Below, piece after piece: positions 8,569 through 17,922 of a DNA stretch of 64,000 nt. Both the position numbers and the translations under genes were made by a program. Position 1 is the stretch's first letter; the number at the start of each line of letters is the position of its first letter. Source of the stretch: Thiobacillus sp. UBA3361. GTDB taxonomy: Bacteria; Pseudomonadota; Gammaproteobacteria; Burkholderiales; Thiobacillaceae. The notes beneath the pieces were generated by a model that ran no database searches, was not told the origin of the DNA, and saw nothing but the letters and a program-made list of their open reading frames with translations. Location of the stretch: contig DEQR01000041.1 of assembly GCA_002360535.1 (NCBI GenBank), positions 8,316-72,315 of the forward strand, in the 5' to 3' direction.

Positions 8569-9021
8569 ATGAACAAGACCCTCCTCCTCATTGCCCTGCT
8601 ACCCCTGCCGCTGGCGGGCTGCCTCGGCGGCCTGGGGGGCGACGATTATGAGCGCGGCGAAGCGCGCCGCGTCCAGGAGGTGAAGATGGGCGTGGTGGAG
8701 CATGTGCGTCCGGTGCGCCTGGAAGGCACCCAGTCCGGCGTCGGCGCGGCGGCGGGCGGCGCCATCGGCGGCGTGGCCGGCAGCACGGTGGGCGAAGGCA
8801 AGGGTTCGGCCATCGGCGCCATCGTCGGCGCGGTGGCCGGCGGCGTGGCCGGGGCCGCCACGGAGCGGGCCACCACCCGCCGCGAGGGCGTGGAGATCAC
8901 CATTCGCCTGGACTCGGGACGCTTGATCGCCGTCACCCAGGAGGACACGGGCGAGAAGTTCGCCGTGGGCGAGCGGGTGCGGGTGCTGGAATCCGGCGGC
9001 ACCGCCCGCGTGAGCCACTGA
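8569..9021 (+). CDS. Glycine-zipper outer-membrane lipoprotein (SlyB/Pcp-like)
   Basis: A 150-residue lipoprotein. The signal peptide ends in the lipobox LAGC at residues 15-18. The centre holds two glycine-zipper segments (GAAAGGAIGGVAG and GAIVGAVAGGVAG) that can form a helical hairpin in the membrane, followed by a beta-rich tail. This matches the SlyB/17 kDa antigen family, which supports outer-membrane integrity. It starts 11 bases after the kinase stop, probably in the same transcript. Confidence 0.85.
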   Translation: MNKTLLLIALLPLPLAGCLGGLGGDDYERGEARRVQEVKMGVVEHVRPVRLEGTQSGVGAAAGGAIGGVAGSTVGEGKGSAIGAIVGAVAGGVAGAATERATTRREGVEITIRLDSGRLIAVTQEDTGEKFAVGERVRVLESGGTARVSH

Positions 9022-9131
9022 ACGGACGGCTGGCCACGCGGCGCTCGTAACCAAAGCTTCACACGGACGTCACCCATGCGTCATGGCGCGCTCATATCTT
9101 TGCCATGATCTGATTAATGAAAGGACACGGC

Positions 9132-9884
9132 ATGCTGCGCGAACAGCTTGACAGTGGCAACGACAGGAAACGGAATTTCCAGGTGAGCTTGGCCGCCCAC
9201 CAGGATGGAGTGCTCGAGGCCCAGCGCCTGCGCTACAAGGTGTTCGCCGAAGAAATGGGCGCCCGGCTCGATCCGGCAGTGCCCGGCGTCGATGCCGATC
9301 TCTACGACCCGTTCTGCGAGCACCTGCTGGTGCGTGACGGCGACACCGGCGAGGTGGTGGGCACCTACCGCATCCTCAGCCCCGCGGCCGCAAAACGGGT
9401 GGGCAGCTACTATACCGAGACGGAATTCGACCTCACCCGCCTGCAGCATCTGCGCGAAAACATGGTGGAACTGGGCCGCTCCTGTGTGCATGCCGACTAC
9501 CGCAGCGGCGGCGTGATCACCCTGCTGTGGGCCGGCCTGGCCGAGTACATGCTGAAGAACGGCTACGAATACCTGATCGGCTGCGCCAGCATCGGCATGC
9601 AGGACGGCGGCCACAACGCGGCCGGTATCTGGCACGCGGTGAAGGACAAGCATCTGGGACCGGTGGAATGGCGCGTCTTCCCCCGCTGCCCGCTGCCCCT
9701 GGAGGCCCTCGACAGCACCGCCGCGCCGGTGTTGCCGCCGCTGATCAAGGGCTACCTGCGGGTCGGTTCCTACATCGCCGGCGAGCCGGCCTGGGACCCG
9801 GACTTCAATACCGCCGACCTGCCCATCCTGCTGTCCATGAAGAACATCAACAAGGCCTACGCGCGTCACTTCATGAAGGTTTGA
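9132..9884 (+). CDS. olsB: L-ornithine N-alpha-acyltransferase
   Basis: A 250-residue GNAT-like acyltransferase of the OlsB family, which transfers a 3-hydroxyacyl chain from ACP to ornithine in the first step of ornithine-lipid synthesis. Family features are EAQRLRYKVFAEEMGA near the N-terminus, VVGTYRIL, and ELGRSCVHADYR with the following acyl-carrier-binding region. ATG 9132 has AAAGGA six bases upstream, better than ATG 9117. The lyso-ornithine-lipid acyltransferase olsA begins three bases after the stop, so the pair forms a complete phosphorus-free membrane lipid pathway. Confidence 0.88.
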   Translation: MLREQLDSGNDRKRNFQVSLAAHQDGVLEAQRLRYKVFAEEMGARLDPAVPGVDADLYDPFCEHLLVRDGDTGEVVGTYRILSPAAAKRVGSYYTETEFDLTRLQHLRENMVELGRSCVHADYRSGGVITLLWAGLAEYMLKNGYEYLIGCASIGMQDGGHNAAGIWHAVKDKHLGPVEWRVFPRCPLPLEALDSTAAPVLPPLIKGYLRVGSYIAGEPAWDPDFNTADLPILLSMKNINKAYARHFMKV

Positions 9885-9886
9885 GG

Positions 9887-10684
9887 GTGCGCCGTCCCCT
9901 GCGACCTTGGCTGCGCCTGCTGCGCCTGGGCCTGCACCTGGTGGCGGGGGCACTCACCATTTTGCTGCTGTTTCCCCATCTCAATACCGAGGAACGGCAG
10001 CGGCGGGTGATCATCTGGTCGCGCAAGCTCACCGCCATCCTGAACGTGCGCGTCATCGTGCACGGCCGCCCGCCGGCGGTGCGGGGCGAGGGGGCGCTGA
10101 TGGTGTCCAACCACGTCTCCTGGCTGGACATCCACCTGCTGCACGGCCTGCTGTACACCCATTTCGTTTCCAAGGCCGAAGTGCGGGACTGGCCCCTGGT
10201 GGGTTGGCTGGCGGAGAACACCGGCACCCTGTTCCTGGAACGGGACAAGAAGGCTGACGCCAGGCGCATGAACGAGACCATGGCCGACCTGCTACGCACG
10301 GGGGCCTGCCTGACCCTGTTCCCCGAGGGCACCACCACCGACGGCACGGCCCTGAGACCCTTCTTCCCCTCCCTATTCCAGCCGGCGGTGCTGGCCCGGG
10401 CGCGGGTCTGGCCGGTGGCCATCCGCTACCGGCGTCCGGACGGCTCGATCTGCATCGACGCCGCCTACTACGACAACATGTCCCTGGGCGAATCCCTGCG
10501 GCGCATCGCCCGCCAGGAAGCCATCCGTGCCGAGGTGCATTTCCTGCCCCCCATGCAGGCCGATGGCCTGCATCGCCGGGAAGTGGCCGCCCAGGCCGAA
10601 CAGGCTATTCGTGATGTCCTGGCAGCCGACGGGCGTGACAGGGCACCTGGAACAACCGGTCATCCTCAAGCCGCAGCGCACTGA
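9887..10684 (+). CDS. olsA: Lyso-ornithine lipid O-acyltransferase
   Basis: A 265-residue PlsC-type acyltransferase starting at GTG 9887 with GAAGG upstream. It has one N-terminal membrane helix, the catalytic H-x4-D motif in NHVSWLD, the substrate-binding FPEGTT block and a further conserved PVAIRY block. Coupled to olsB (three-base gap), it should esterify lyso-ornithine lipid to ornithine lipid at the inner membrane. Its last 80 bases overlap the 3' end of apaH on the other strand. Confidence 0.88.
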   Translation: MRRPLRPWLRLLRLGLHLVAGALTILLLFPHLNTEERQRRVIIWSRKLTAILNVRVIVHGRPPAVRGEGALMVSNHVSWLDIHLLHGLLYTHFVSKAEVRDWPLVGWLAENTGTLFLERDKKADARRMNETMADLLRTGACLTLFPEGTTTDGTALRPFFPSLFQPAVLARARVWPVAIRYRRPDGSICIDAAYYDNMSLGESLRRIARQEAIRAEVHFLPPMQADGLHRREVAAQAEQAIRDVLAADGRDRAPGTTGHPQAAAH

Positions 10685-11432
10685 GCTGCCCGCCCCACAG
10701 GCAGCCGGTATCCAGGGCCACCGCGTCCGGGCGCACCATCAAGCCCAGGGCGGACCAGTGGCCGAACAGCACCCGCGTATTCCGGCTGCGCCGTCCGGGC
10801 ATGTTGTACCAGGGGGTCAGCCCCGCCGGGGCCTCCGCCGGCGGCCCCTTGTGCAAAAACTCCATGCCCCCGTCCGGATGCAGGAAGCGCATGCGGGTCA
10901 TGGCGTTGGCGATCAGGCGCAGGCGGTCCTGGCCGCTCAGGGCCTCGTCCCAGCGGCGCGGCTCGTTGCCGTACATGTCGCGCAGGAAGGCCCGGTAGCC
11001 AGTCCCCCGCAGCACATCCTCCAGTTCGCCGCCCAGGGCCAGGGCCTGCTCGGCGTCCCATTCCGGCAGCAGGCCGGCATGGACCATCAGCCAGTCCCCC
11101 TCACCGTGCACCATGGGCCGGCGGCGCAGCCAGTCCAGCACCACGTCCCGATCCGGCGCACCCAGGATGTCGGCGATGGTGTCCTTGCGGTGGGGCGGCA
11201 CGAAGCCTTCGGCCACCGCCAGCAGGTGCAGGTCGTGGTTGCCCAGGATGGCCACCACCGCGTGGTCGTGGGCCATGCACCAGCGCAACATGCCGATGGA
11301 ATCCTCGCCCCGGTTGACCAAGTCGCCGGTCAGCCATAAGTGGTCCCGGTCGGGGTCGAAGCGGATCCGGTCCAGGAGTTCGAGGAAGGCGTGCAGGCAG
11401 CCCTGGACGTCGCCGATGACGTAAGTGCTCAT
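10605..11432 (-). CDS. apaH: Symmetrical bis(5'-nucleosyl)-tetraphosphatase
   Basis: A 275-residue metallophosphatase that splits Ap4A symmetrically to two ADP. The motifs of the fold are present: GDVQGC (GDxHG type), GDLVNRG, GNHDLHLL and the downstream HAG (MVHAGL) and GHW. Length and order match ApaH. The C-terminal 26 codons overlap olsA tail to tail; the final residues (FQVPCHARR...) are probably poorly constrained. It is divergent from rep with 55 bases between the starts. Confidence 0.93.
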   Translation of the reverse strand: MSTYVIGDVQGCLHAFLELLDRIRFDPDRDHLWLTGDLVNRGEDSIGMLRWCMAHDHAVVAILGNHDLHLLAVAEGFVPPHRKDTIADILGAPDRDVVLDWLRRRPMVHGEGDWLMVHAGLLPEWDAEQALALGGELEDVLRGTGYRAFLRDMYGNEPRRWDEALSGQDRLRLIANAMTRMRFLHPDGGMEFLHKGPPAEAPAGLTPWYNMPGRRSRNTRVLFGHWSALGLMVRPDAVALDTGCLWGGQLSALRLEDDRLFQVPCHARRLPGHHE

Positions 11433-11487
11433 AGGTTTTCCTTTGCCAGGGCGAGTCTAACCGACCGGCTGTTAAAATCGCGCCCCC

Positions 11488-13497
11488 ATGTCCAACACCG
11501 CAGCCAACCTCCTCGCCGACCTCAACCCGCAACAGCGGGAGGCCGTGAAATACTTGGACGGGCCCCTGCTGGTGCTGGCTGGGGCCGGCTCCGGCAAGAC
11601 CCGGGTAATTACCCGCAAGATCGCCTGGCTGGTGTCCGAGTGCAACTTCCCCGCCCGCCACGTGGCCGCCATCACCTTCACCAACAAGGCCGCACGGGAG
11701 ATGCGGGAACGGGTCGCCGACCTGCTGCCGGGCCGGGCCGGCCAGGGGCTGACCGTCTCCACCTTCCACTCCCTGGGCCTCATGATCCTGCGCCAGGAGG
11801 CCCGCCGCCTGGGCTACAAGCCCCAGTTTTCGGTACTGGATTCCCACGACGCCCAGTCCATCCTGAGCGACATCCTCAAGTCCCCGGACAAGAGCAGCCT
11901 GCGGGGCGCTGCGTCGGTGATCTCCGGCTGGAAGAACGCCCTGGTCACCCCCGACCAGGCCCTCAAGCAAGCCGCCGACGAGGCCGAGGGCCAGGCCGCC
12001 CGGGCCTACCGAGCGTACCAGGACACCCTGCGCGCCTACCAGGCCATGGACTTCGACGACCTGATCCGCCTGCCGGTGCAGCTGTTCAGCGACCACGCCG
12101 AGGCCCGGGAGACCTGGCAAAACAGGCTGCGCTACCTGCTGGTGGACGAATACCAGGACACCAACGGCGCCCAGTACGAGTTGATGAAGCTGCTCACAGG
12201 AGTGGCCGGCCGGCTCACCGCCGTGGGCGACGACGACCAGGCCATCTATGCCTGGCGCGGTGCCGACGTGGAGAACCTGAAACGCCTCTCCCAGGACTAC
12301 CCCACCCTGAAGATCATCCCCCTGACCCAGAACTACCGCTCCAGCCAGCGCATCCTGGCCGCCGCCAACAGCGTCATCCGCCACAACCCGCGCCTGTCCG
12401 ACAAGCAGCTGTGGAGCGAACTGGGCCTGGGCGAACCCATCCACGTGGTGCATTGCAAGGAGGAGGCCCAGGAGGCGGAACTCATCGCCACCCGCATCTC
12501 CGCCCACAAGTTCGAGCACCGCACCCGCTACGGCGACTACGCCGTGCTGTACCGGGGCAACCACCAGGCCCGGCCCATCGAGGAGGCCCTGCGCGGACTG
12601 AAGATCCCCTACGTGCTGTCCGGCGGCCAGTCCTTCTTCGACCGGGCCGAGATCAAGGACGTCACCGCCTACCTGCGCCTGATCGCCAACCAGGACGACG
12701 ACCCCGCCTTCATCCGCGCCGCGACGACTCCGAAGCGCGGCATCGGCCCGGCCAGCCTGGAAAAGCTCGGCCACTACGCCGCCCAGCGCCACGTCAGCCT
12801 GTTCGAGGCCCTGTTCGAGAACGGCGTGGAAGGCCATCTGGCCGGCCGCCAGCTGGAGACCCTGCGCGAGTTCGGCGACTTCATCAACCGCATCGAATAC
12901 CGCGCCCAGCGCGAACCGGCCGGCGACCTGCTCAAGGAGATGCTGGACGCCATCCGCTACGAGGCCTGGCTGTTCGAGGCCGAGGACGAGCGCGCCGCCC
13001 GCAACAAGTGGGCCAACGTGCTGGAGTTCACCGACTGGCTGGCCAAGAAGGGCGACGAGGACGGCAAGAACCTGATCGAACTGACTCAGACCGTGGCCCT
13101 GATGAACCTGCTGGAAGGCCGAGAGGACGGCGAAGCGGACGCGGTGCGCCTATCCACCCTGCACGCCGCCAAGGGCCTGGAATTCCCCCACGTGTTCCTG
13201 GCCGGGGCGGAGGAGGAGATCCTGCCGCACCGCGAATGCCTGGAAGGCGACCGCCTGGAAGAGGAGCGCCGCCTCATGTACGTGGGCATCACCCGCGCCC
13301 AGCGCAGCCTCACCGTGACCTGGTGCGGCAAGCGCAAGCGGGCCGGCGAATGGCAGCGCGGCGAGCCGTCCCGCTTCCTGGCCGAGCTGGACCAGGCGGC
13401 GGTGAAGGTCAGCGGCAAGGAGCCGGACGACCCGGCGGCCGCCAAGCAGGCCGGCAAGCAGCGTCTGGCGAATCTGAAGGCGATGCTGGGGGGGTGA
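11488..13497 (+). CDS. rep: ATP-dependent DNA helicase Rep
   Basis: A 669-residue superfamily 1A 3'-5' helicase. Motifs in order: Q-motif LNPQQREAV, Walker A AGAGSGKTR, motif Ia TFTNKAAREM, motif II VDEYQDTN, motif III GDDDQAIYAWRGA, motif IV QNYRSSQRI, motif V LSTLHAAKGLEF and motif VI YVGITRAQ. Length and the absence of a UvrD-type C-terminal extension favour Rep, which clears proteins ahead of replication forks. The ribosome site is weak, and the gene starts 55 bases from divergent apaH. Confidence 0.93.
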   Translation: MSNTAANLLADLNPQQREAVKYLDGPLLVLAGAGSGKTRVITRKIAWLVSECNFPARHVAAITFTNKAAREMRERVADLLPGRAGQGLTVSTFHSLGLMILRQEARRLGYKPQFSVLDSHDAQSILSDILKSPDKSSLRGAASVISGWKNALVTPDQALKQAADEAEGQAARAYRAYQDTLRAYQAMDFDDLIRLPVQLFSDHAEARETWQNRLRYLLVDEYQDTNGAQYELMKLLTGVAGRLTAVGDDDQAIYAWRGADVENLKRLSQDYPTLKIIPLTQNYRSSQRILAAANSVIRHNPRLSDKQLWSELGLGEPIHVVHCKEEAQEAELIATRISAHKFEHRTRYGDYAVLYRGNHQARPIEEALRGLKIPYVLSGGQSFFDRAEIKDVTAYLRLIANQDDDPAFIRAATTPKRGIGPASLEKLGHYAAQRHVSLFEALFENGVEGHLAGRQLETLREFGDFINRIEYRAQREPAGDLLKEMLDAIRYEAWLFEAEDERAARNKWANVLEFTDWLAKKGDEDGKNLIELTQTVALMNLLEGREDGEADAVRLSTLHAAKGLEFPHVFLAGAEEEILPHRECLEGDRLEEERRLMYVGITRAQRSLTVTWCGKRKRAGEWQRGEPSRFLAELDQAAVKVSGKEPDDPAAAKQAGKQRLANLKAMLGG

Positions 13498-13612
13498 GCG
13501 GATTATTCCCAGACACTCTGCGACTGATAGTGGGCTGGCAGTAACTTGCTCGTAAGCGGAATTAAAGGCTGACAGTCCCATATGCCCGGCCAGCACGCGT
13601 AGTATGCCATCC

Positions 13613-13638
13613 GGCGGAAGGCGCTTCACTTTTCCGCC
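13613..13638. repeat. Small palindromic intergenic repeat
   Basis: Arms GGCGGAA and TTCCGCC enclose a 12-base loop in the gap after rep; the flanks (ATGCC before, CTAC after) resemble common short hairpin repeats found between betaproteobacterial genes. It could also act as a weak terminator or mRNA stabiliser for rep. Confidence 0.5.
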
Positions 13639-13732
13639 CTACCCTCCCTCAATGTAGAAATTCGACGCAACCGCTAAGCTATCCGGCACAGGCAACGGCC
13701 CGTGAGCCTGTCTGCGTCGTCCGCAAAAACCC

Positions 13733-15532
13733 ATGCCCAGGCCCATTCAACCCGCCCTGAACGATCTTCTCGAATTTTGCCCCGGCCTGCGGGCTGACCG
13801 GGCCGAAGCGGATATCTGCTATCCCACCGCCATGCCCAAGCTTTACGAGCGCCTGTTTCCCGAAGTGGAAACCCACATGTGGCGGGCCGATCCCGCCGAC
13901 TTCGACGCCTGGCTGGCCCGTTACCAGGCCCTGCACCGGGAGTTCCAGGGGCTGATCGACGCCGGCGGTGGGCGCGTCCAGCACCATTTCCTGCTGGCCA
14001 TCACCGTCGCCGACCGGCCGGCCCATGTGCGCACCTGCCTGGAAAGCATCCTGGCCCAGTGCGAGCTGTACGGTTATGGCGGCCGGGGCGCGGACGGCCG
14101 TTGGGCCAAGGTGACGGTGGTGTTGGCCGAGGACAGCCGGGAGCCGGCGAACGTGGCGGCGCACCGGGCTCTGGCGGCGGAATTCGAGGCGCGCGGCCTG
14201 CGGGTGATCCACTTCGACCTGCCCGAGCAGGCCGCCCTGCTGCATGCCCTGCCGGCCGGACAGCGGGCGCGTCTCGCGCGCCTGCTCACCGACCAGCCAG
14301 CGGAGCGCTTCTGGCGCAAGGGTCAGGCGGCGAATCGCAACCTGGCCTATCTGAAGCTGCTGCAACTCACCGAGGACCGGGCCAACACCCTCTATTACCT
14401 GGTGGACAGCGACCAGGCCCTGGAGGTGAACGTAGAGGGACCCGATGGCGAGCGGGTGGTGCCTGCGTTCAGCTATTTCCACGCCATCGACCGGCTGTTC
14501 CGTGAGCACGACATCCGCATGCTCACCGGCAAGCTGGTGGGCGACCCGCCGGTGTCGCCGGCGGTGATGGCGGCCAACTTCCTCGATGACCTGGCAGCCT
14601 TCCTGAACCAAATTGCCACCCTGGATCCCCTTGCCCCGTGCGGTTTCCACGACCGCGCTGCGCCCTTGCCGGGGGAGGCGGCCTACCATGACCATGCCCC
14701 CCTGTTCGGCCTGGGGGCGGCGGCGGACCATTTCGACTACCGCTGCCCCCTGGCCGGGGAGCACGACCACGCGGCCTGCCTGGACCATTTCACCCGGCGG
14801 CTGGAGCATTTCTTCTTCGGCGAGCACCCCACCCGCCGCACCCGCTACGAATACGCCGGACCCCTCGCCCTGGCGCCGGCGCGCACCGTCTATCCCGGCA
14901 ATTACGTGGTGGATTATGCCGGGCTGAAGTACATCATCCCCTTCGGCCACCTGCGCCTGCGCATGTCCGGCCCCACGGCGGGCAGGCTGATCCAGGCCGA
15001 GATCGGCGCGCGCTTCGCCTCGGCCAACCTGCCCATGCTGCACCGGCGCACCACCCGGGGAGTGAAGGAGGACGAGTTCCGCCCCGGCGTCGAGGCCCAG
15101 GCGGCGGCCATCGACATCGGCGACGAGTTCGAGCGCCAGTTCTTCGGCGACCTGATGCTGTTCTCGGTGGTGGAATGGCTGAAGACCCACGACCTGGCCA
15201 GCCTGGCGACCCACGCCGACCTGCCGCAGACGGTGGCGCGGGTGGAGGCCGACCTCCTGACGCGCTACGCCGCCAAGCTGGCGGCCATCGCCGCCCGCCA
15301 TGGCCAGATCGCGGCATGGCTGGCGGCGGCGCGCGGGACGAGGCTGGACCCCACCGCCCTGGATCGCATCGAACGCTTCCTGGCCAACATCCAGGCCAAC
15401 TTCGGTGCCGAGGCGCCGGCCTGGCGGCAGATTCGTTCCGAGGCCCACCGGGCCCGGCGGCGGGCCCAGATCGTCGATGCCCTGCGCCACTACCGCGCCG
15501 AGCGGGACGCCTGGGACACCCTGTTCACATGA
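13733..15532 (+). CDS. Putative GT-A-fold glycosyltransferase-like protein
   Basis: A 599-residue protein with no signal peptide or membrane helices. It was not recognised as a named family. Around residues 84-105 it reads LLAITVADRPAHVRTCLESI, resembling the opening of family 2 glycosyltransferases, and near residue 225 YYLVDSDQALEV supplies a DxD-like metal motif, so a nucleotide-sugar transferase fold is plausible. The C-terminal 150 residues are helical and Ala/Arg-rich. A sulfotransferase converges on it with an eight-base overlap, which suggests joint work on a surface glycan. Function is inferred only. Confidence 0.5.
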   Translation: MPRPIQPALNDLLEFCPGLRADRAEADICYPTAMPKLYERLFPEVETHMWRADPADFDAWLARYQALHREFQGLIDAGGGRVQHHFLLAITVADRPAHVRTCLESILAQCELYGYGGRGADGRWAKVTVVLAEDSREPANVAAHRALAAEFEARGLRVIHFDLPEQAALLHALPAGQRARLARLLTDQPAERFWRKGQAANRNLAYLKLLQLTEDRANTLYYLVDSDQALEVNVEGPDGERVVPAFSYFHAIDRLFREHDIRMLTGKLVGDPPVSPAVMAANFLDDLAAFLNQIATLDPLAPCGFHDRAAPLPGEAAYHDHAPLFGLGAAADHFDYRCPLAGEHDHAACLDHFTRRLEHFFFGEHPTRRTRYEYAGPLALAPARTVYPGNYVVDYAGLKYIIPFGHLRLRMSGPTAGRLIQAEIGARFASANLPMLHRRTTRGVKEDEFRPGVEAQAAAIDIGDEFERQFFGDLMLFSVVEWLKTHDLASLATHADLPQTVARVEADLLTRYAAKLAAIAARHGQIAAWLAAARGTRLDPTALDRIERFLANIQANFGAEAPAWRQIRSEAHRARRRAQIVDALRHYRAERDAWDTLFT

Positions 15533-16310
15533 GGACGGTTTCAGCCGCGTGGGCGATGAGGCGGGCGCGGCAATCCCGGTAAGCGGCCTCGGCCTGTTGC
15601 AGCAGCGCCGGGTCCAGGGCCACATCGGGTATCGACGGCCGCCGCCGCAGGATGCGGCCCGTGGCCATAGCCGGCGAGGAGTCGCCCGCGCCCGGCACAC
15701 CGGTCATGGCGAACGTTCCATAGCTTTCGGATAGGGGCGCGGCCAGACCCAACCAGTCGGCCAGGGCGGCCAGCAGGCGGGGCGGGTCGTCGCAGATCAG
15801 CGGCGCGTCGAAATAGCGGTAGCGTCCCGGATGGCCCAGGGATAATTCTGCCAGCGCGGCCAGCCGGTCAACGTAGTAGCGCGTCGCCCCCGCCGGGGTC
15901 GCGTAAAGGTCTTCGCGGGACTTGCGGGCGAACAGGTCGATGGTGCTCTTCAGGGTCGCCTCGGGCTCCAGCAACGAGACCAGCACCGTGGCGTCGGCCA
16001 GTTCCGGCAGGGCCAGGTTCAGGGCGTGGTCGTTGTGCAGCAGCTTGTCAAAGAGATAGCGGCCGTTCGGCTTGAGGGCGTCGTGGGCAGCATACTGGGC
16101 CAGTTGCGCCTCCAGGTCATCTGCGGACAGATAGCTGCGATGCAGTTCATAGTAGCCGTCGATTTCCGGGTGCGAGCCGAGGATGTGCCCCACCAGGCTG
16201 GTGTAGGCGCGCATATGGCTGAGCAGGAAGATGCGCGAGCGGGGCGGGGTCATCGGGCCAGGCTCGCTCGTGGACCCCGGACGGGTCGGAGAAGGTTCCG
16301 CGTTGTTCAT
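15525..16310 (-). CDS. Sulfotransferase-family protein
   Basis: A 261-residue cytosolic protein. The N-terminal segment SRIFLLSHMRAYTSLVGHIL followed by GSHPEIDGYYE matches the PAPS 5'-phosphosulfate loop region of sulfotransferases, with Met-Arg in place of the usual Pro-Arg. A later segment (LSLLEPEATLKSTIDLF) fits the 3'-phosphate-binding strand and helix. The start at 16310 is preceded by AAAGGAGG. It would move sulfate from PAPS to a carbohydrate or other acceptor. The acceptor is unknown; the convergent glycosyltransferase-like gene may supply it. Confidence 0.65.
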   Translation of the reverse strand: MNNAEPSPTRPGSTSEPGPMTPPRSRIFLLSHMRAYTSLVGHILGSHPEIDGYYELHRSYLSADDLEAQLAQYAAHDALKPNGRYLFDKLLHNDHALNLALPELADATVLVSLLEPEATLKSTIDLFARKSREDLYATPAGATRYYVDRLAALAELSLGHPGRYRYFDAPLICDDPPRLLAALADWLGLAAPLSESYGTFAMTGVPGAGDSSPAMATGRILRRRPSIPDVALDPALLQQAEAAYRDCRARLIAHAAETVLM

Positions 16311-16384
16311 CCATCCTCCTTTCGAGAGAATCCGACAACTCCAGGCCGGGCAACGATAAATCAAATCAAGCTGGACAGAAAAAC

Positions 16385-16410
16385 AAAACGCGGCCTGAAG
16401 GCCGCGTTAT
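16385..16410 (-). terminator. Rho-independent terminator after the cytochrome c gene
   Basis: Ten-base arms AACGCGGCCT / AGGCCGCGTT with a tight loop, followed on the minus strand by TTGTTTTT. It lies 18 bases past the stop of the two-haem cytochrome. Confidence 0.8.
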
Positions 16411-16427
16411 TTCTGCGCGGTCAAGGC

Positions 16428-17225
16428 TTACTTCTTGGCCGTCTTCATGGCTTCCACGGCAGTCTTGGCCTGGTCCACCATGTAATCCACCGCCAAGCGG
16501 GCGTCTGCATCGGACAACTTTTCGTTGCCACCCTTGGCCGGGCCACCGAAGGTACCCTCGACGGCGGCCTTGTACAGGGCTTCCTTGCCCTGAGCGATCA
16601 GCCCGGCCCAAGCGGCGCCGTCGGTCAGTTTCTGGGCGCCGGTCACACCGCTGTCGTGGCAGGAGGCGCAGTTGGCAGCATAGACCACCTTGCCCTGGGC
16701 CACCTCGGCGGCGCTGGGCTCCCGTTCCTTCTTCAGCACTGGCTCGAACGACGCACCCACCGCGTTGGTCATATATACCACGCCACGCGCAACTTCCTGG
16801 TCGCTCAGATCAGGATCACCGCCGCGCGCAGGCATCTTGTTGAAGCCTTTCAGGGCATGAGTCAGCAGGGTGTCATAACCCTGGGCGTTGCGTTTGCCCC
16901 AGGCCCCGGCCTCCTTGTACTTGGGCGAGCCCAGCGCGCCTGAACCATGGCAGGACGAGCAGACCTCGTTGTAGATCTGCTCGCCGGTGCGCTCCACGCG
17001 GGGAGCGTTGGGATCGATGGCCAGGGACTGGCCGAAGGGCTTGATGCGGTCGCGCACGGCCTGGTCGGACATGGCGGCCGCCTCGGCATCCACCTGGCCG
17101 CCCTGGATACCCAGCACGTAGAACACGATCAAGACGATGGCCAATCCCGGCGCGACCAGCCCGCCAAGGGTGGCGAGCAGGAAGGATTGAGGGGTGGTTT
17201 TGGTCATTTCGTAATGTCCAGCCAT
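16428..17225 (-). CDS. Two-haem c-type cytochrome (cytochrome c5 family)
   Basis: A 265-residue membrane-anchored cytochrome. An uncleaved N-terminal helix (residues about 15-38) is followed by two class I domains, each with one haem site: CSSCHG near residue 88 and CASCHD near 185. Candidate sixth ligands are the Met residues in NKMPARGG and downstream. Proteins of this layout shuttle electrons between the bc1 complex and terminal oxidases or denitrification enzymes. The C-terminus is a short charged helix (TAVEAMKTAKK). The start at 17225 has AAGGG seven bases upstream. Confidence 0.85.
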   Translation of the reverse strand: MAGHYEMTKTTPQSFLLATLGGLVAPGLAIVLIVFYVLGIQGGQVDAEAAAMSDQAVRDRIKPFGQSLAIDPNAPRVERTGEQIYNEVCSSCHGSGALGSPKYKEAGAWGKRNAQGYDTLLTHALKGFNKMPARGGDPDLSDQEVARGVVYMTNAVGASFEPVLKKEREPSAAEVAQGKVVYAANCASCHDSGVTGAQKLTDGAAWAGLIAQGKEALYKAAVEGTFGGPAKGGNEKLSDADARLAVDYMVDQAKTAVEAMKTAKK

Positions 17226-17370
17226 GGTCAAGCCCTTAAATGACGTTGCAAAATCGTCGCATTATAGGCCTTCGCCCTGCCAACAGGAAGGTTACCGTGC
17301 TATGCTACGCGCCCTTGTCACCCGGCGGCCTCTTGCCGAGCCTGGCATGCCAAAGCTATAACATCCCAAC

Positions 17371-17447
17371 GCGGTCGTAGCTCAGCTGGATAGAGTACTG
17401 GCCTCCGAAGCCAGGGGTCGTGGGTTCGAATCCCGCCGATCGCGCCA
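17371..17447 (+). tRNA. tRNA-Arg (anticodon CCG)
   Basis: A 77-base cloverleaf from GCGGTCG to an encoded CCA at 17445-17447. The acceptor pairs GCGGTCG with CGATCGC (one G-U), the anticodon arm is CTGGC-CTCCGAA-GCCAG with anticodon CCG, and the T arm carries GGTTCGAATCC. The DNA on its 3' side is AT-richer than the neighbourhood, as in some tRNA-linked insertions. Confidence 0.97.
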
Positions 17448-17922
17448 TTTTCATGTAGTGGGCATAAATGTCGTGTACCGGCAACCCACAGTAATATGTT
17501 TCGGCTCGGAGATGGCTGTGCCCGTGAGGTAACACGTGGACACAGCGCAAGTGCCTATTAGTATTAGTGGGACAGCCCAATGGGTGGGCTTCTGGGCACC
17601 CTGCCCCACATGCCGACCACTGTAAATTGTATGAATTGCCCTTTTTAATGCTTGATTGCTTGTCTGCAATCCCGCATACCCGAGTTTTGACAATAATTCT
17701 GTGGCCAACTCCTAAAGGTCGTGATTGCGTCGAGCCACATCACTTCAGCAATTATACCGTCCTACAAAGGTTGCCCAATCTTAGTGCATCCGGATTGAAC
17801 CCCAGAGAGGAGAGAGCACCATCATCCCTGGTTTTCAGTCAAGTGATTACGGCATTATCCCTGCCATAGAGTCACGGCGACTGCTCTCAAGGGCGAAATA
17901 CTCTCTGTACTCGTTCGATGTA
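17448..17922. other. AT-richer gene-free stretch downstream of tRNA-Arg
   Basis: No supported gene on either strand. Base composition is visibly lower in G+C than the flanks. Open frames (for example 17567-17869) have no ribosome site or recognisable content. No copy of the tRNA 3' end was found by eye. Confidence 0.5.

Noticed and set aside
13679..15700. 673-codon minus-strand frame opposite the glycosyltransferase-like gene
   Set aside because: Arg/Gly/Gln-rich composition and no motif; the plus-strand frame has glycosyltransferase-like blocks.
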